From positions 35,333-99,332 of the forward strand of contig JARWMV010000056.1 in the NCBI GenBank assembly GCA_030998015.1: a DNA stretch of 64,000 bases, read 5' to 3'. The notes beneath the pieces are model-generated. The model made no database searches, was not told the DNA's origin, and was given only the letters and a program-made list of their open reading frames with translations. Below, one piece after another: positions 1 to 10,302 of this stretch (within the stretch, counting starts at the first letter, position 1; every line of letters starts with the position of its first letter). The position numbers were made by a program, and so were the translations under genes. Source of the stretch: Ceratorhiza oryzae-sativae (taxonomy: Eukaryota; Basidiomycota; Agaricomycetes; Cantharellales; Ceratobasidiaceae).

Positions 1-73
1 AGAAGATATCTCAAATCCAGAGAGGGATGAGGTAGAAGATATGACCTGAACCATATATGAACAAGGCACGGCC

Positions 74-622
74 TTGGCGGAAGAGGCAAGGACACAACCC
101 CAGCCAGGTCCTGGAACCATAGCCACTGCCAACCCTATTCACACCATTGCCACTGCCATCAGGGTGGGGCTCAAGGAACTTAGAGACAATAACCATAGGG
201 AACTAGAAAAGGCAATCACAGGTATAAATCAGTGTCAAATATCACTAACCCGACAAGATGGAAATGTCAACTGGATGGTAAGGTCAATGGAAACATCCAA
301 CAAAAATGTCCTCTATGTGGCAAAGAACCAGGACGACCTAAAAGCAGAAATGGGGAACCTGATAAAAGAATTAAAGGACATCTCCATGGAAATAAACTGG
401 GTACTGGGAATGCAAGAGCGAAAGCTTGAAAGCTTAGACAAGAAAACTGAAAACACAGGGGAGATCCTAATTGCACTAGAACAACAGGTAACCAATCTAG
501 GAAATGAGCTCTGGAAAACAACTGAAGAAGGAAGGCCAAGGGAAAGGACAGAAGAGACCAGGGGAAGAACTAGGGTGGTCATAGGAACCCCCTCACAATC
601 CCCCTCAGCCTCCCCAGTATGA
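74..622 (+). pseudogene. gag-like N-terminal coiled-coil segment of the Ty3 element
   Basis: Open frame of 182 codons rich in Glu, Lys, Asn and Leu, with a helical, heptad-like middle (residues ~35-145) and a basic Pro/Ser-rich end. It is in a different frame from the gag segment that follows (from about 725), so a frameshift lies between them. Its position just before a recognisable gag suggests it is the start of the same polyprotein. The real start may lie left of the window. No enzymatic domain is visible. Confidence 0.55.
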
Positions 623-724
623 ACACCCTTTCTGGGAAGAACCTTCCAGGCTGAGTCCACAATAAGACCCAAACAGAACCTCCATCCCAAGCAAACCAAC
701 CTACCCTTGCTGCAAACCACACTC

Positions 725-1581
725 CTAAGGAGGTGCAACTAGGGAGACCCAGCAAATTTAATGGGAAAAAGGGGAAGGAAGCAGAGAACTTCATAGTCAG
801 CATGGAACTTTTCTTTGCTGACTATGACGAATCAGCCTTTGATGACTGAAAAAAGATATCTGCTGTGTTAATGAACATGGAGGATGGGGAAGCAGCAAAC
901 TGGGCACAACCTTACCACTGGAAACTAATAGCAGGCGAACACACAGGTATTCTTGCATCCTGGAAGGATTTCAGGAAGGGATTCCTGGATGCTTTTAATG
1001 ACCCAGTCATAAAGGAAAAGACCATCCAGAAACTAAGGAAATTAACACAGACCAAGAGTGCATTGGATTATGCTACCCAATTCTGGATCCTGATCCAAGA
1101 GGTAGACTGGAACCAGGAAGCCCTCAAGGACCAATTCAGGGAAGGGTTAAAACCCGAAGTACGACAAGAGATCTTAAGGATTGAAGTACTGGCAAATGAG
1201 GCTGAAGGTCCATCATATACCTTAGATCAATTAATTGACTTTGCCTGCAAAATGGACAACATGCAGTTTGCAAACCAGAAAATGAATGCAAGGACCAGCA
1301 ACTCATCAAATTCAACCTGGGCACCAGCGAAATACAAACAAGGGGGGAACAAGCCTTTAGGGACCAGCGGCAAACAGGGGAATACCCAAACCAACAACAT
1401 GGTAAGGATACCAAACAGTGAAAAGGACAGGCGAAGGAAAGAAGGACTCTGTATCAAATGTGGTAAATCAGGGCATGTCCTGAAGGAGTGCCAAGGCCAG
1501 TGGACCTACGACAAAGCTAAGATACAAGGGAAGGCCAGCAGACAAGTTGAGGAAGAGAGCAGCTCTGAGTTGGAAAACTAA
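725..1581 (+). pseudogene. Ty3 gag (capsid and nucleocapsid) with zinc knuckle
   Basis: Structural protein that packages the element's RNA. Coding similarity begins near 725 and runs through an in-frame TGA at 847-849 into the open frame that starts at 865. The helical retrotransposon-gag region covers about 900-1260 and is followed by a polar linker. A CCHC zinc knuckle lies at about 1450-1490 (CIKCGKSGHVLKEC; C-x2-C-x4-H-x4-C). The TGA could come from CGA by CpG decay. The protease follows after a short gap. Confidence 0.85.
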
Positions 1582-1632
1582 TTGGTCCTACCACTTCCAT
1601 GTTGGAGGACCCCAATATAACCCCTACTGCAG

Positions 1633-2175
1633 ATGTATGTTACCTCAAGAAGTCTAGTAATCAATCAATACACTGTGGTAGAGGGAATAATGGAACCAGC
1701 AAAGACGCTGATTGACTCGGGATCTTCAACCAACTTCATCAATAAGGCCTATTCAAGGGAAAAGGGGATTCCAACCACTCCCCTCAAACACAAGAAATCA
1801 ATTGTGGCCATTGATGGAAATGAAATCAAGGATGCCATAGATGAAAGGGCAGAACTAAACATCGAAGTGGAAGGGAAGACACTAAAATGCTCCCTTTATG
1901 TAATGACCCTAGGTGACACAGACATAGTCCTAGGGAAAGAATGGCTTGAAGAAGCAGAACCTATCATAGATTGGAAAGACCTTACCATCTCATACCCAGA
2001 TGAAATCAAGGCAAGGGCAGCAAGTGAAAGCCTACAAATCCCAGAAGAATTTAGGGATTTTGAAGACCTATTTGGGGAAGAAGGTTTCTGAGAACTTCCA
2101 CCCCACCGAGGTAACCTAGACTTCAAAATGGACCTGATCGAGGGAGCAGAGCTGCCAAAGCCTGCAAAGAGGTAC
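1633..2175 (+). pseudogene. Ty3 aspartic protease
   Basis: Retropepsin-type protease that would cut the polyprotein. The active-site signature LIDSGSSTNFI is at about 1711-1743, and a hydrophobic flap-like segment (TDIVLGKEWL) follows. The open frame ends at an in-frame TGA (2089-2091). Related sequence continues past it (ELPPHRG, the usual link into RT) to about 2170, where the frame shifts into the RT frame. Confidence 0.85.
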
Positions 2176-4303
2176 AGTATGTGCCAGCAGAAACAAAGGG
2201 CTCAGGGAGTACCTAGAGGAGGAACTAAGAAACAGGAAAATAAGGCCCAGCCAGTCAGTTGTAGCTGCACCCTGTTTCTATGTGAACAAAGCAGATGGAG
2301 GGCTTAGGTTGGTAGTCGACTACCGTAAGATGAATGACATCACCAAGCCAGACAGGTTTCCACTTCCAATCCAAATAGAATTGATTGAGAGACTGAAGGA
2401 TGCAACCATCTATTCAAAAATGGATGTTCAATGGGGGTTCAACAACATCAGGGTAAAAGAGGGAGACAAATGGAAAACAGCTTTCAGGACAGGAGAAGGC
2501 CAGTTTGAATGCTTGGTCATGCCATTCGGAGTAAAAGATGGACCAAGAACCTTTACAAGGTTCATGATGGAAAAGTTCCGTGATATAATAGACGATTATG
2601 TGGTAATCTACATGGACGATGTACTAGTGTTTTCCAGAAACAGGGAAGAACACATACAACATGTCAGGGAAGTGTTAAGAAGAATGAGGGAAAACCACCT
2701 CTTCCTCAAACCACACAAGTGTCAGTTCTTTGTGAAGGAGGTAAGCTTCATTGGAATTGTCATATCCCCAGAAGGGATATCGATGGAAAAGGAAAAGGTA
2801 AAGGCAGTTCTAGAATGGCCAGAACCTAACACAGTAAAAGAAGTCCAAGCCTTCCTAGGCTTCGTGGGGTTCTATAGAAGGTGGATAGAGAAGTTTAGTA
2901 CCTTAGCCAAACCCCTCACAGATCTCACCCAAAAAGATGTCAAATTCCTGTGGGAAAGAAAACAACAGGAAGCATTTGAAGCTATCAAAGAAGCAGTAGC
3001 AAGAGAACCAGTCCTGATCCACCCAAACCCAAACAGGCCATACATACTGGAAACAGACACCTCAGGAGTGGCCATGGGGGCAGTACTAAGCCAAAAGGGT
3101 GATGACAACCGATTGCATCCAATTGCCTTCCTATCAAAGAGCTTCACCCCACCAGAGAAAAATTATGACACCTACGACAAGGAGTTGCTTGCAATTGTTA
3201 GGTCCTTAGAGCACTGGAGGTTATACTTAGAAGGGACAGAGGAACCTATTGTGATATACACTGACCATAGGAACCTCCAGTACTGGCAAAATGCCCAGAT
3301 GTGGAATAGAAGGCATGCCAGATGGTACCTCACTCTGGCACCCTTCAATTTTCAGATTGTGTATAGACCAGGGAAACTCTCACAGAAGCCAGATGCCCTT
3401 TCCAGAAGGAGCGACCATGGGGATACCCCTATGGAACCACAGATCATGATTCCAGAAGAAAGGTTCATAGGTTTCATGGCAGAAGTACAGGGGAATTTCT
3501 GGGAAGAGCTTAAAGAAGCTCAGGAAGAAGACAAATCTATCAGATCCTTAAGGCTGAGCATGGCAAATAAAGAACAACTACCGCCCTCAGTACAGAAGGA
3601 ATTTAGATGGTACGAAATGAAGGAGGGCCTATTAAGGTATGACGATAGGCTCTACATCCCAGATGACAAGGACTTGAGGCTGAGTCTCCTTGAGGAGTGC
3701 CATGACGCCCCAGTGGCAGGTCATCAGGGACAAGCCCGAACACTAGAATTACTATCAAGGGATTACTATTGGCCAGGAATGAAGGCCCAAGTAAACCGAT
3801 ATGTGGAATCTTGTGAAACATGTCAAAGAAGCAAAGGACACAAACAAGGCACTCCCCTGAAGTCCTTACCAATCCCATGGAAACCATGGGCAGATGTCGC
3901 ATATGATTTCATCGTCAAATTACCCATCTCAAAGGGGTACGACAGTATCTTGACAGTTGTAGGTTGCTTCTCCTGGCAGGCCCATTGTGTACCATGTCTG
4001 GAGAGCACCAATGCAGAAGAACTGGCAGAAATATTCATAAGGGAGGTATGGAGACATCACGGGACCCCAGAAACCACTGTCTCAGACCGAGGGCCAACCT
4101 TTAACAGCCAATTCCTAAGAGCCCTATACAAAGGAATTGGGACAAAGCCCAGATTCTCCACTGCCTTCCATCCAGAAACAGATGGTCTGTCGGAAAGGAC
4201 AAATCAATGGGTAGAAGGGTTCTTAAGAACCTTCTGCAATTATAGACAAGATGATTGGGTAAAATGGTTACCCATTGCCAATTCTGCCATAACAACCATG
4301 TAA
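2176..4303 (+). pseudogene. Ty3 reverse transcriptase, RNase H and integrase core
   Basis: Long open frame (673 codons from the first ATG at 2282; homology starts about 100 bases earlier). RT holds the catalytic YMDDVLVF box at about 2610-2634. The Ty3-type RNase H begins with LETDTSGVAMGAVLSQ near 3050. The integrase HHCC zinc domain (H...H...C-x2-C) lies at about 3700-3835. The D,D-35-E core has first Asp in VAYDFI, second in TVSDRG and Glu in DGLSERTNQ. The frame breaks near 4295, apparently by loss of one base. Domain order defines Ty3/gypsy. Confidence 0.92.
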
Positions 4304-5002
4304 ATGCTACAACAGGACAAACCCCATTTGAAACAGTATATGGAAAAAACCCAAGATGGGTTGTCCAAGAGGGAGAAGAACCATCTGAGGCACCCGCTGC
4401 AGACAACATGCTAATCAAATGGAAAAGGTATGGGATGAGGCAAGAGCCTCAATGGAATTACACCAACAAATGGAAAAGAAAGGGAGGGAATTCAAGGTAG
4501 GAGACAAGGTTTGGCTGCTCCTAACAAACCTCTTGTCCAAGAGACCCTCCAAGAAACTGGACAACCGAAAAGGGGGGCCTTTTGAAATCACAGAAAAGAT
4601 CTCATCCCATGCATATGCCTGGACCTACCTAAAACCATACGTGTACACAATGTATTCCATGTAAATCTCCTCTTGCCATTCACAGAAGATAAAGACTTCC
4701 AAAGAAGGCAGGCCAAACCACCACCAATCATAACGGAAAAAGGAGAGGAGGAATAGAGGTGGACCACATTGCAAATTATGAATGGCAGAATGGGAGCTGT
4801 TTTACCAAATCAGATGGAAGGGGGCTACGACCCAATAGAAGACACAATGGAACGTGCCAGCAAGTTTGCTGACATGAAAGAGGTTCTAAATGACTTGCAA
4901 AGGCACTTACCAGATGCACCAATGCCAGTCAAGACAAGTCAGCACTCAGGTGACTCGAAAGGCAGGCCAAAGAGAACCAAACGAGGATCTGGAAAGCTTT
5001 AA
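4255..5002 (+). pseudogene. Integrase C-terminus and chromodomain of the Ty3 element
   Basis: Continuation of integrase in shifted frames: the TGQTPFETVYGKNP segment, then the GPY/F-like stretch FKVGDKVWLL...KGGPFEI (about 4492-4590) and a VFHVNLL stretch. After about 4755 comes a degraded chromodomain: a VDHIANYEW start, then GYDPIEDTMERASKFADMK and a DLQRHLPDAPMP tail. Chromodomains target integration to particular chromatin. At least three frame changes make this non-functional. The tail ORF (4769-5002) looks like the end of pol. Confidence 0.75.
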
Positions 5003-5049
5003 AAAGAGCCATCCAGGATACCCAAGAAAGGCCAGAGCCTGCTCTACCA

Positions 5050-5780
5050 CCTCACTTGCACCACAAACACCTGCAAAACCCCAAAACATGCCTTTCACAC
5101 TCACCCAGTGCACATCCCAACCGTTACACCACTTGCTGAAAATCAGGTGGCCCCACTTTGGCAGCCACCCACCACCAGGCAGCCAGCACCCTACCCTGGC
5201 AGGGAAAATTGTCCTAAACCAGGGATGTACTGCTCCAGTGTGGAAGACGCCCAGAGGTACGCGAAGACTGTTGCCAGGGGCTAACCTAGTGTACATCCCA
5301 AAGAAGTTAAGGGATGAAAGGAACTGGATTGACAATGACAAGTACCTGGATCCCAGGTTAGGGGTCCTGACATGGCATGGAAGCCGGAAGCCACAACGAG
5401 AAACGCCTTGTTAAGAACACCGATGTATGTCATTGACAATATGTGGGACCAACAGTCGACATGGTGACCAAGGCAGCAAGACAACAGAGGAGGGCCACAG
5501 GCCAAATGGCAGAGAGGGGGGACTGGGAGGTGGAGCGCCAGGCAAAGGCATTGCTGGAAGAATGGAAGTTGACACCCATGCATATGTGGGACTGCTCGAA
5601 GCAACTACCACTGATGAGATGTTTACTGCTATCAGGACAAAGCAGGCAAACATGAGCAACTTCCGAAATTGGGTGAAGGTGCACCCAAACAAAAACACCA
5701 ATTACAACACTGATATGACAAGCCTTACATCAAGCCTAGAATCACTGGTGTGGCTGAGGAAGAAGCCAAGCCAGAAATAA
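5050..5780 (+). pseudogene. Unrecognised degraded ORF in the extra segment of the Ty3 element
   Basis: Coding-like sequence scattered over frames: about 5270-5400 (GANLVYIPKKLRDERNW...), 5461-5560 (charged, Arg/Glu-rich) and 5590-5780 (helical, Asn/Thr-rich). The codon style matches the rest of the element. I cannot assign a family. It begins just after the chromodomain, where most chromoviruses have only a short spacer before the LTR, so it may be an extra ORF of this lineage or captured DNA. Confidence 0.35.
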
Positions 5781-7220
5781 AGGAACCCACCCTGGACCCA
5801 GCTGGAGGAAGCCAAACAGGACTGGGACCGGTGGGAAAAAGCTTGTCAAAGCTCTGGAGGAGGTGCCACTGTTGGAACCAACCCCCATATGACCACTTTG
5901 CCTCCCACAAATTGTCTCCCGAATGTATAAGAGTTTTTTTTTTTTACACACCAAACTTAATACATTTTTTTACTCTCTATTTTTACGTTTGCCCTTGAGG
6001 GGCCGGGTATAGGGCTTCTTGCCCCTTTTATCCTTCTTATTGGTCTGAACTGACTGGGTAGTGGGCTGCAGCCAAGGAGCCTCCCCCCCTGGGAAGTGGC
6101 CATGTAGTTCTGGAAACACCCAGAACCAGACGCTGCAAAGGGCGAAGCCTCATCAAACAAGGGAGCAGAGCCCTCCTCGAAGAATTCGGCAAGAGGGCCT
6201 GGTGAGACTGCTCCTCAAAGGACTTGTAGTCCTGATCAACGAGCGCCCAGACACACTCAAGGGTGGCCTCATGGGCCGACCATCAAGGAGGATGTGCTCT
6301 TCTACAGAACAAGTTAGCTACGTGAGAACAACAAAGAACAACACATACCTGGCACCCCACAGAAGAACCAGTCCCCAACACCTCCATAGAAGTCTTCAAG
6401 GGAGGCGTTGCACACAGCATCACAGTAGGCACAGTACTCCCCCTCAGGGAGAGACCAGCAGGTGCAGTCAAGGGGATTGTAGTTAAGGGAAAAAACGCAT
6501 AGTAAAGGGATGAGGAAGGAAAACAACAAAACCACAAACATTAAAAAATCACAGTGCAACACAATAACTTGCACAAACATCAAAACAAGGTCTGGTCAGG
6601 TGACACCACAGACACATGACCATCTGCCAGAAAACAAACAACAAAGCATGGGAATCACATGACCTAGCCTAGTCACGTGAATATATGCTATCCCCTAACT
6701 ACTGGAGGGGTTGGAGAGGGGGCACCAACCGAAGTGGAGGAGCAGAGGCCCCAAGTGTAGTGAGGAAAAAGGCTGATGCGGGGGAATGCAGGAAGGGCAC
6801 CCCTCGGAGATGCGTCATAACCAGCACAAGCCTACATCAGGAAACCACATGACCACAACAACCAGAAAGGGTATATCTAGGGGATGCCTTTGGGGGTAAA
6901 AGGGGCTATCATTTCATGCCCTCCCCACAAGATGCATCTACCTCAAAAAGCACCAACAATGCTAAGCAAAGATGGCTCAAATGTGGGAACACCCCAGCCA
7001 AACAAATCAAGCACAGGGCAGAGGTCGCCATCGCCATTGCTGGTGCCCTGAGAATCAAGCTGAGCCCCCTCACCTGCTTCTACACAGCTGACACTGATGG
7101 ATCACGGGTCCAAAGAGCTGACTGAAACTGCATGGGCCCCCTGATTCTGTGTCCAGACCAGGGCAGTGCTGCTGACCTGGTTGAAGCTACGTGATCAGCC
7201 CTCAAGTGGGCTTGCTGCCT
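5781..7220. other. Non-coding or decayed stretch inside the Ty3 element
   Basis: No convincing gene. Short poly-T runs occur near 5935-5975. A 69-codon frame at 6916-7125 has no recognisable motif. The stretch precedes the Rep-like gene and may contain its lost 5' end and promoter, but no Rep motif I could be identified. Confidence 0.4.
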
Positions 7221-7222
7221 GA

Positions 7223-8205
7223 TATGAGGCATTCTGCCGCCACCAGCCCAATCACTGGGCAACCTTAGCCATGGTCAAACGGCACAACCTGGAGGAGCCA
7301 AACTACAACCCAACCTGGCCCCTGCACGTCCATGCCCTCTCCATCAGTCAGGAACAGAAGGGCAGGTGGAACACCCAGAACGCAGGGTTCTGGGACTTCA
7401 AGGGGCAACACCCCAACATACAGCCCAAAGACCTCAAGGACCAGCCAGGAGGCAACCCAGCAAGGGATGCCTTCAACTATCTCTGGAAGGATGTTGGAGC
7501 TAATGGCAAGGAGATAGAGGATTTGATGGCAGGAGACCTGACCTTGGAAAGGTTGGAGGAGATCTTGGTGAAGGGAAAGGGTGGAAAACAGTCAAGGATG
7601 GAGGCAGACTTGGAGGACAGGACGGATATTGTCACCTCAGCAACAAAACAGGAGTACTACCAGGTGTTCAAGCACCTCCACCCCCTCCAGATGGTGACGA
7701 TGTGGAACTTGGTATAAGCATATGCCAAGTACACATACAAGGAAGACCAGGGTTGCATGCCTGCAATCCCTGTGGAGTTAGAGCTCCCGGAAGACCAGGA
7801 GCACATTGACCGAGCAGACAGATGGTTTGCTGAGGAGGTCAAGAAGAGGGGAAGAGGGGTGCGCCATCGCATCCTGGTGATAGAAGGAGAAACTGGAACA
7901 GGGAAAACAGCATATGCACAATCCAAGGGCTGCCACAGCCAGATGTGCAATGTGTGGAATGTGGGCAACTTGTCAGAAGATGCTGACATTTGGATCCTGG
8001 ACAACATGGTCCAGTCAAACAGGAAGTACTTGCTCAAGGCCCTAGGCCAGTACAAGGTGGACTTCACAGGCAGGTAAGTGCATGTGAAATTGATGAAGGT
8101 ACAGCCAACAGTTATTCTGGGAAATAGCCAGTTGGCAATCATGAAGTGTTGGTTGGACATAGAGGGGGAAGAAGGGGACTTATGGGTATCAAGAAATGTA
8201 GAATG
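7223..8205 (+). pseudogene. Geminivirus-like Rep (rolling-circle initiator plus SF3 helicase), broken
   Basis: One continuous frame interrupted only by two TAA codons (7715-7717 and 8075-8077). The N-terminal half has a nuclease motif II-like LHVHAL (~7320), a geminivirus-style FWDFKGQHPNIQP segment (~7391) and a motif III-like YLWKD (~7478). The C-terminal half has WFAEEV, a Walker A loop GETGTGKT (~7888), a Walker B-like ADIWILDN (~7984) and a motif C-like QPTVILGN beyond the second stop. This order matches Rep of CRESS-DNA viruses (geminivirus and genomovirus type), which nick and unwind circular ssDNA. Motif I is not found. It lies between Ty3 pol and the 3' LTR in the same orientation and is clearly dead as read here. 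Confidence 0.78.
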
Positions 8206-8363
8206 AGTGTACGCAGGAGGAAAACCATTCTTTGTATTCCCTTAGAATAATTTACTGTATTGTACAACTTCTGCTATGCCCATCCAAACAGTTGGGGCAT
8301 TCTGAGAAGAAGCAGACGAATCCTCACCCCTACATAACCTCCACAACAAAGAAAAGAAAAAAC

Positions 8364-8490
8364 AATCTCATGTAATGAAGAGGTTAAGGGGTCTAGCCTG
8401 ACTCAGCCTGACCTCATCGAACAATACTGAATCAGCCAAAAGGTCATTGGTTCAAGTCCAGCACCCTTAACCTCCTTGGTGCATGAGATT
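8364..8490 (+). other. tRNA-like fold inside nested inverted repeats
   Basis: An 11 bp stem, GAGGTTAAGGG (8380-8390) with CCCTTAACCTC (8464-8474), resembles an acceptor stem. A B-box-like GGTTCAAGTCC (about 8449-8459) sits where a T-arm would be. Outside it, AATCTCATG (8364-8372) pairs with CATGAGATT (8482-8490). The A box is poor and no anticodon arm is clear, so it is not called a tRNA gene. It may be a tRNA-derived fragment. It lies about 60 bases upstream of the polypurine tract. Confidence 0.4.
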
Positions 8491-8541
8491 CCTTTTGCAT
8501 AAGGATCTAAACCATGTCTCAAGGTCCCCCAAGACATGTCC

Positions 8542-8552
8542 GAAGGGGGGGA
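8542..8552 (+). promoter_or_regulatory. Polypurine tract of the Ty3 element
   Basis: GAAGGGGGGGA lies three bases before the LTR start. It is the expected primer for plus-strand DNA synthesis. Confidence 0.8.
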
Positions 8553-8555
8553 TAA

Positions 8556-9224
8556 TGTTATGACCTGTCAAACAGACATAACAGAATAACCAAATATTTT
8601 TACAGATTTATGGCATTTTTCCTAAGCAGAACAAGCCATAAACAAGGTCATGTGACCTTGGCACTTAACTGGCACTTATGGTGGTTACCCTGAACTTGCT
8701 CCAGCATTTCTCTCCATTGTCACTTGGAGTGAGGAGTGAGTTGTCATGTGATCTTGGCACTTACAGCAGCATCACATGACCTCTGCGCTTACAGTGGTTA
8801 CCCTGAACTTGCTCTGGCATTTCTCTCCATTGTTACTTGGAGTGAGGAGTGAGTTGTCATGTGATCTTGGCGCTTACAGCAGGATCATGTGACCTCAGCA
8901 CCTACCCCTTGGACCTCACACAGCTCTATAAGATTCGGACCTGCACAAACTTAAGACAAACAATTACCTAACCCATAGTACTGTACATAACCTGCACCTA
9001 CTGCAGATTGTGCTTAGATAATACATCTGCAGCCACTGCAGCCACAGGTATATATAAGAAGGATAAAGCAAGACTGGACACCTCAGCTTGCTTTGTCTTG
9101 TCAACCACCATAGACCATAGCAAACACTGTAACTAGAACACTCAATACATACCACATAGCACCAAACCATCAACACAGCCACTACTTAAGTGCTTCGCAA
9201 GGAAGCATCCAGAGGGTCACGACA
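8556..9224 (+). repeat. 3' LTR of the Ty3/gypsy element
   Basis: Starts TGTTATGACC and ends GGTCACGACA; the two ends are imperfect inverted copies (8 of 10), as LTR ends should be. It is preceded by a polypurine tract. It contains two tandem copies of a 113 bp unit (8681-8793 and 8794-about 8905) with repeated ATGTGA/TCACATGA-like motifs, and a TATATAAG promoter-like site near 9050. Length is 669 bp. Confidence 0.85.
8681..8905 (+). repeat. Tandem 113 bp duplication in the Ty3 LTR U3
   Basis: Two copies beginning GTGGTTACCCTGAACTTGCT at 8681 and 8794 with only scattered substitutions, each ending in a TCATGTGATCTTGGC block. Such U3 repeats often act as enhancer-like elements; that role is inference. 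Confidence 0.8.
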
Positions 9225-9430
9225 CTCATAACCTGATGAATGTATGCACAGTTAATGTGCTGTAGATAGAATAGATAATATGGATGCCATTCTAACACAG
9301 AGAGAAACATAGTATATATACAGCCAATAGGCGCTGTTCACTCATTGCATGTAATACAATAAAAGCAATGTATGTATGCATTGCATCGTACAATACACAG
9401 TTGTGAAATGTGTTTTGCACATTTCATTAC
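9225..9430 (+). repeat. LTR-like fragment between Ty3 and copia coding sequence
   Basis: About 200 bp with no coding signal. It has TATATATACAG near 9313 and AATAAAA near 9358, the promoter and polyadenylation arrangement of an LTR. Copia integrase sequence resumes immediately after. Probably a further solo LTR (or part of one) inserted in the copia integrase; exact ends could not be set. Confidence 0.35.
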
Positions 9431-9884
9431 TCATTGTCATATTGTATGCACAAACAACACTTTCTATGGCAGGAAGCTGTGTCTTACACCAGTATGATTG
9501 CCAATAACATGCCTCACAAGATCCATGGTGAATGGTGTATTCCCCTAGTTGAAATGTTCAACAAACCAATCGACATGTCCTATTTTCAAATTTTTGGCAC
9601 TACTTGCCAGGTTCTTATACAATTGAAACCCCATTCAAAAATTGAGGCCAAAACACGTTGTGCCATCTTTACCAGCATTGATAGAAACTCTGGAGGCACT
9701 TGGTGCTACCTTGCTTGGCCCAATCAAGTGATTTGCACATCTCAAAACATTTATTTTCCCTGCCACCTCCCTGATCAAACATATTTTGATGCTCCAACCC
9801 CTAAAGCCATTTCTGGCAAACCAGATAGTCTCTCCAAAGACAAATGGGTTCATGTATTCACACCAAGTGAGGGGGAGATGGGAA
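9430..9884 (+). pseudogene. Copia integrase C-terminal part
   Basis: Frame carrying the end of the integrase core (FLWQEAVSYTSMIANNMPHK) and the copia-specific segment after it (FQIFGTTCQVLIQLKPHSK..., then a CAIF...-to-YFPCHLPDQTYFD strand region). It is interrupted by the solo LTR at 9885. The frame resumes after 10027 as a Ser/Pro-rich linker leading to RT. Confidence 0.75.
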
Positions 9885-10022
9885 TGTTGGATGTCACATG
9901 TGGCTGCACATTGGGTCATGTGATTCATATCAGTGTATTTAGGCATTGTAGTAGAAAATTTTACAAGAGAGAGAGATTTCACCTAACCACCATGTAGCCT
10001 GCCCGCTACCTCAAGTTTAACA
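9885..10022 (+). repeat. Short solo LTR (138 bp) with GGGAA target duplication
   Basis: Starts TGTTGG and ends TTTAACA, flanked on both sides by GGGAA (9880-9884 and 10023-10027). A close relative lies at 63749-63879; the two share the ATTTCACCTAACCAC block. The insertion is inside copia pol and keeps the frame readable once removed. LTRs this short are typical of TRIM-like elements. Confidence 0.82.
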
Positions 10023-10302
10023 GGGAACTGGTCCCAACACTCTGAAACACAGGCATACATCCACTCAGCACAAAGACCTGTCCACTCAGGCTCAGGGGGA
10101 GTCTTCTATGCTGTTGCAACCTGCTGCTATGCCTTTAACACCTAGTCCATTGGTAAACACTAGCCCTAGTCATCCTGAACATTCCCATTGACCTGCTCCT
10201 GGTCCTTCTGCACCATCCAAGTCATCTGATCAACTAGTCCCTGGTGACAATTGTTGCATTACTTGTACTCAGGCTTGCACTGGTGCTAAACCAATCAAAC
10301 AC

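Larger units (their letters stand above)
1..9224 (+). mobile_element. Ty3/gypsy chromovirus, 3' part, decayed
   Basis: Body and 3' LTR of a Ty3/gypsy retrotransposon; the 5' LTR and primer site lie left of the window. In order: coiled-coil gag-like segment, gag with zinc knuckle, aspartic protease, reverse transcriptase, RNase H, integrase, chromodomain, about 3.5 kb of extra sequence, polypurine tract, LTR. The order PR-RT-RH-IN-chromodomain is diagnostic of chromoviruses. Frameshifts (near 610-725, 2170, 4295, 4500) and in-frame TGA codons (847, 2089) show that it is dead. The extra DNA between chromodomain and LTR is unusual. The target duplication cannot be checked; the five bases after the LTR are CTCAT. 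The element probably sits inside the older copia element that resumes to its right. Confidence 0.9.

Noticed and set aside
8380..8474. Functional tRNA gene
   Set aside because: B box and acceptor-like stem are good, but the A box and anticodon arm are not convincing.
6500..8560. Rolling-circle origin (TAATATTAC-type nonanucleotide in a hairpin) near the Rep gene
   Set aside because: Looked for and not seen, so no evidence that the segment is a circular replicon.
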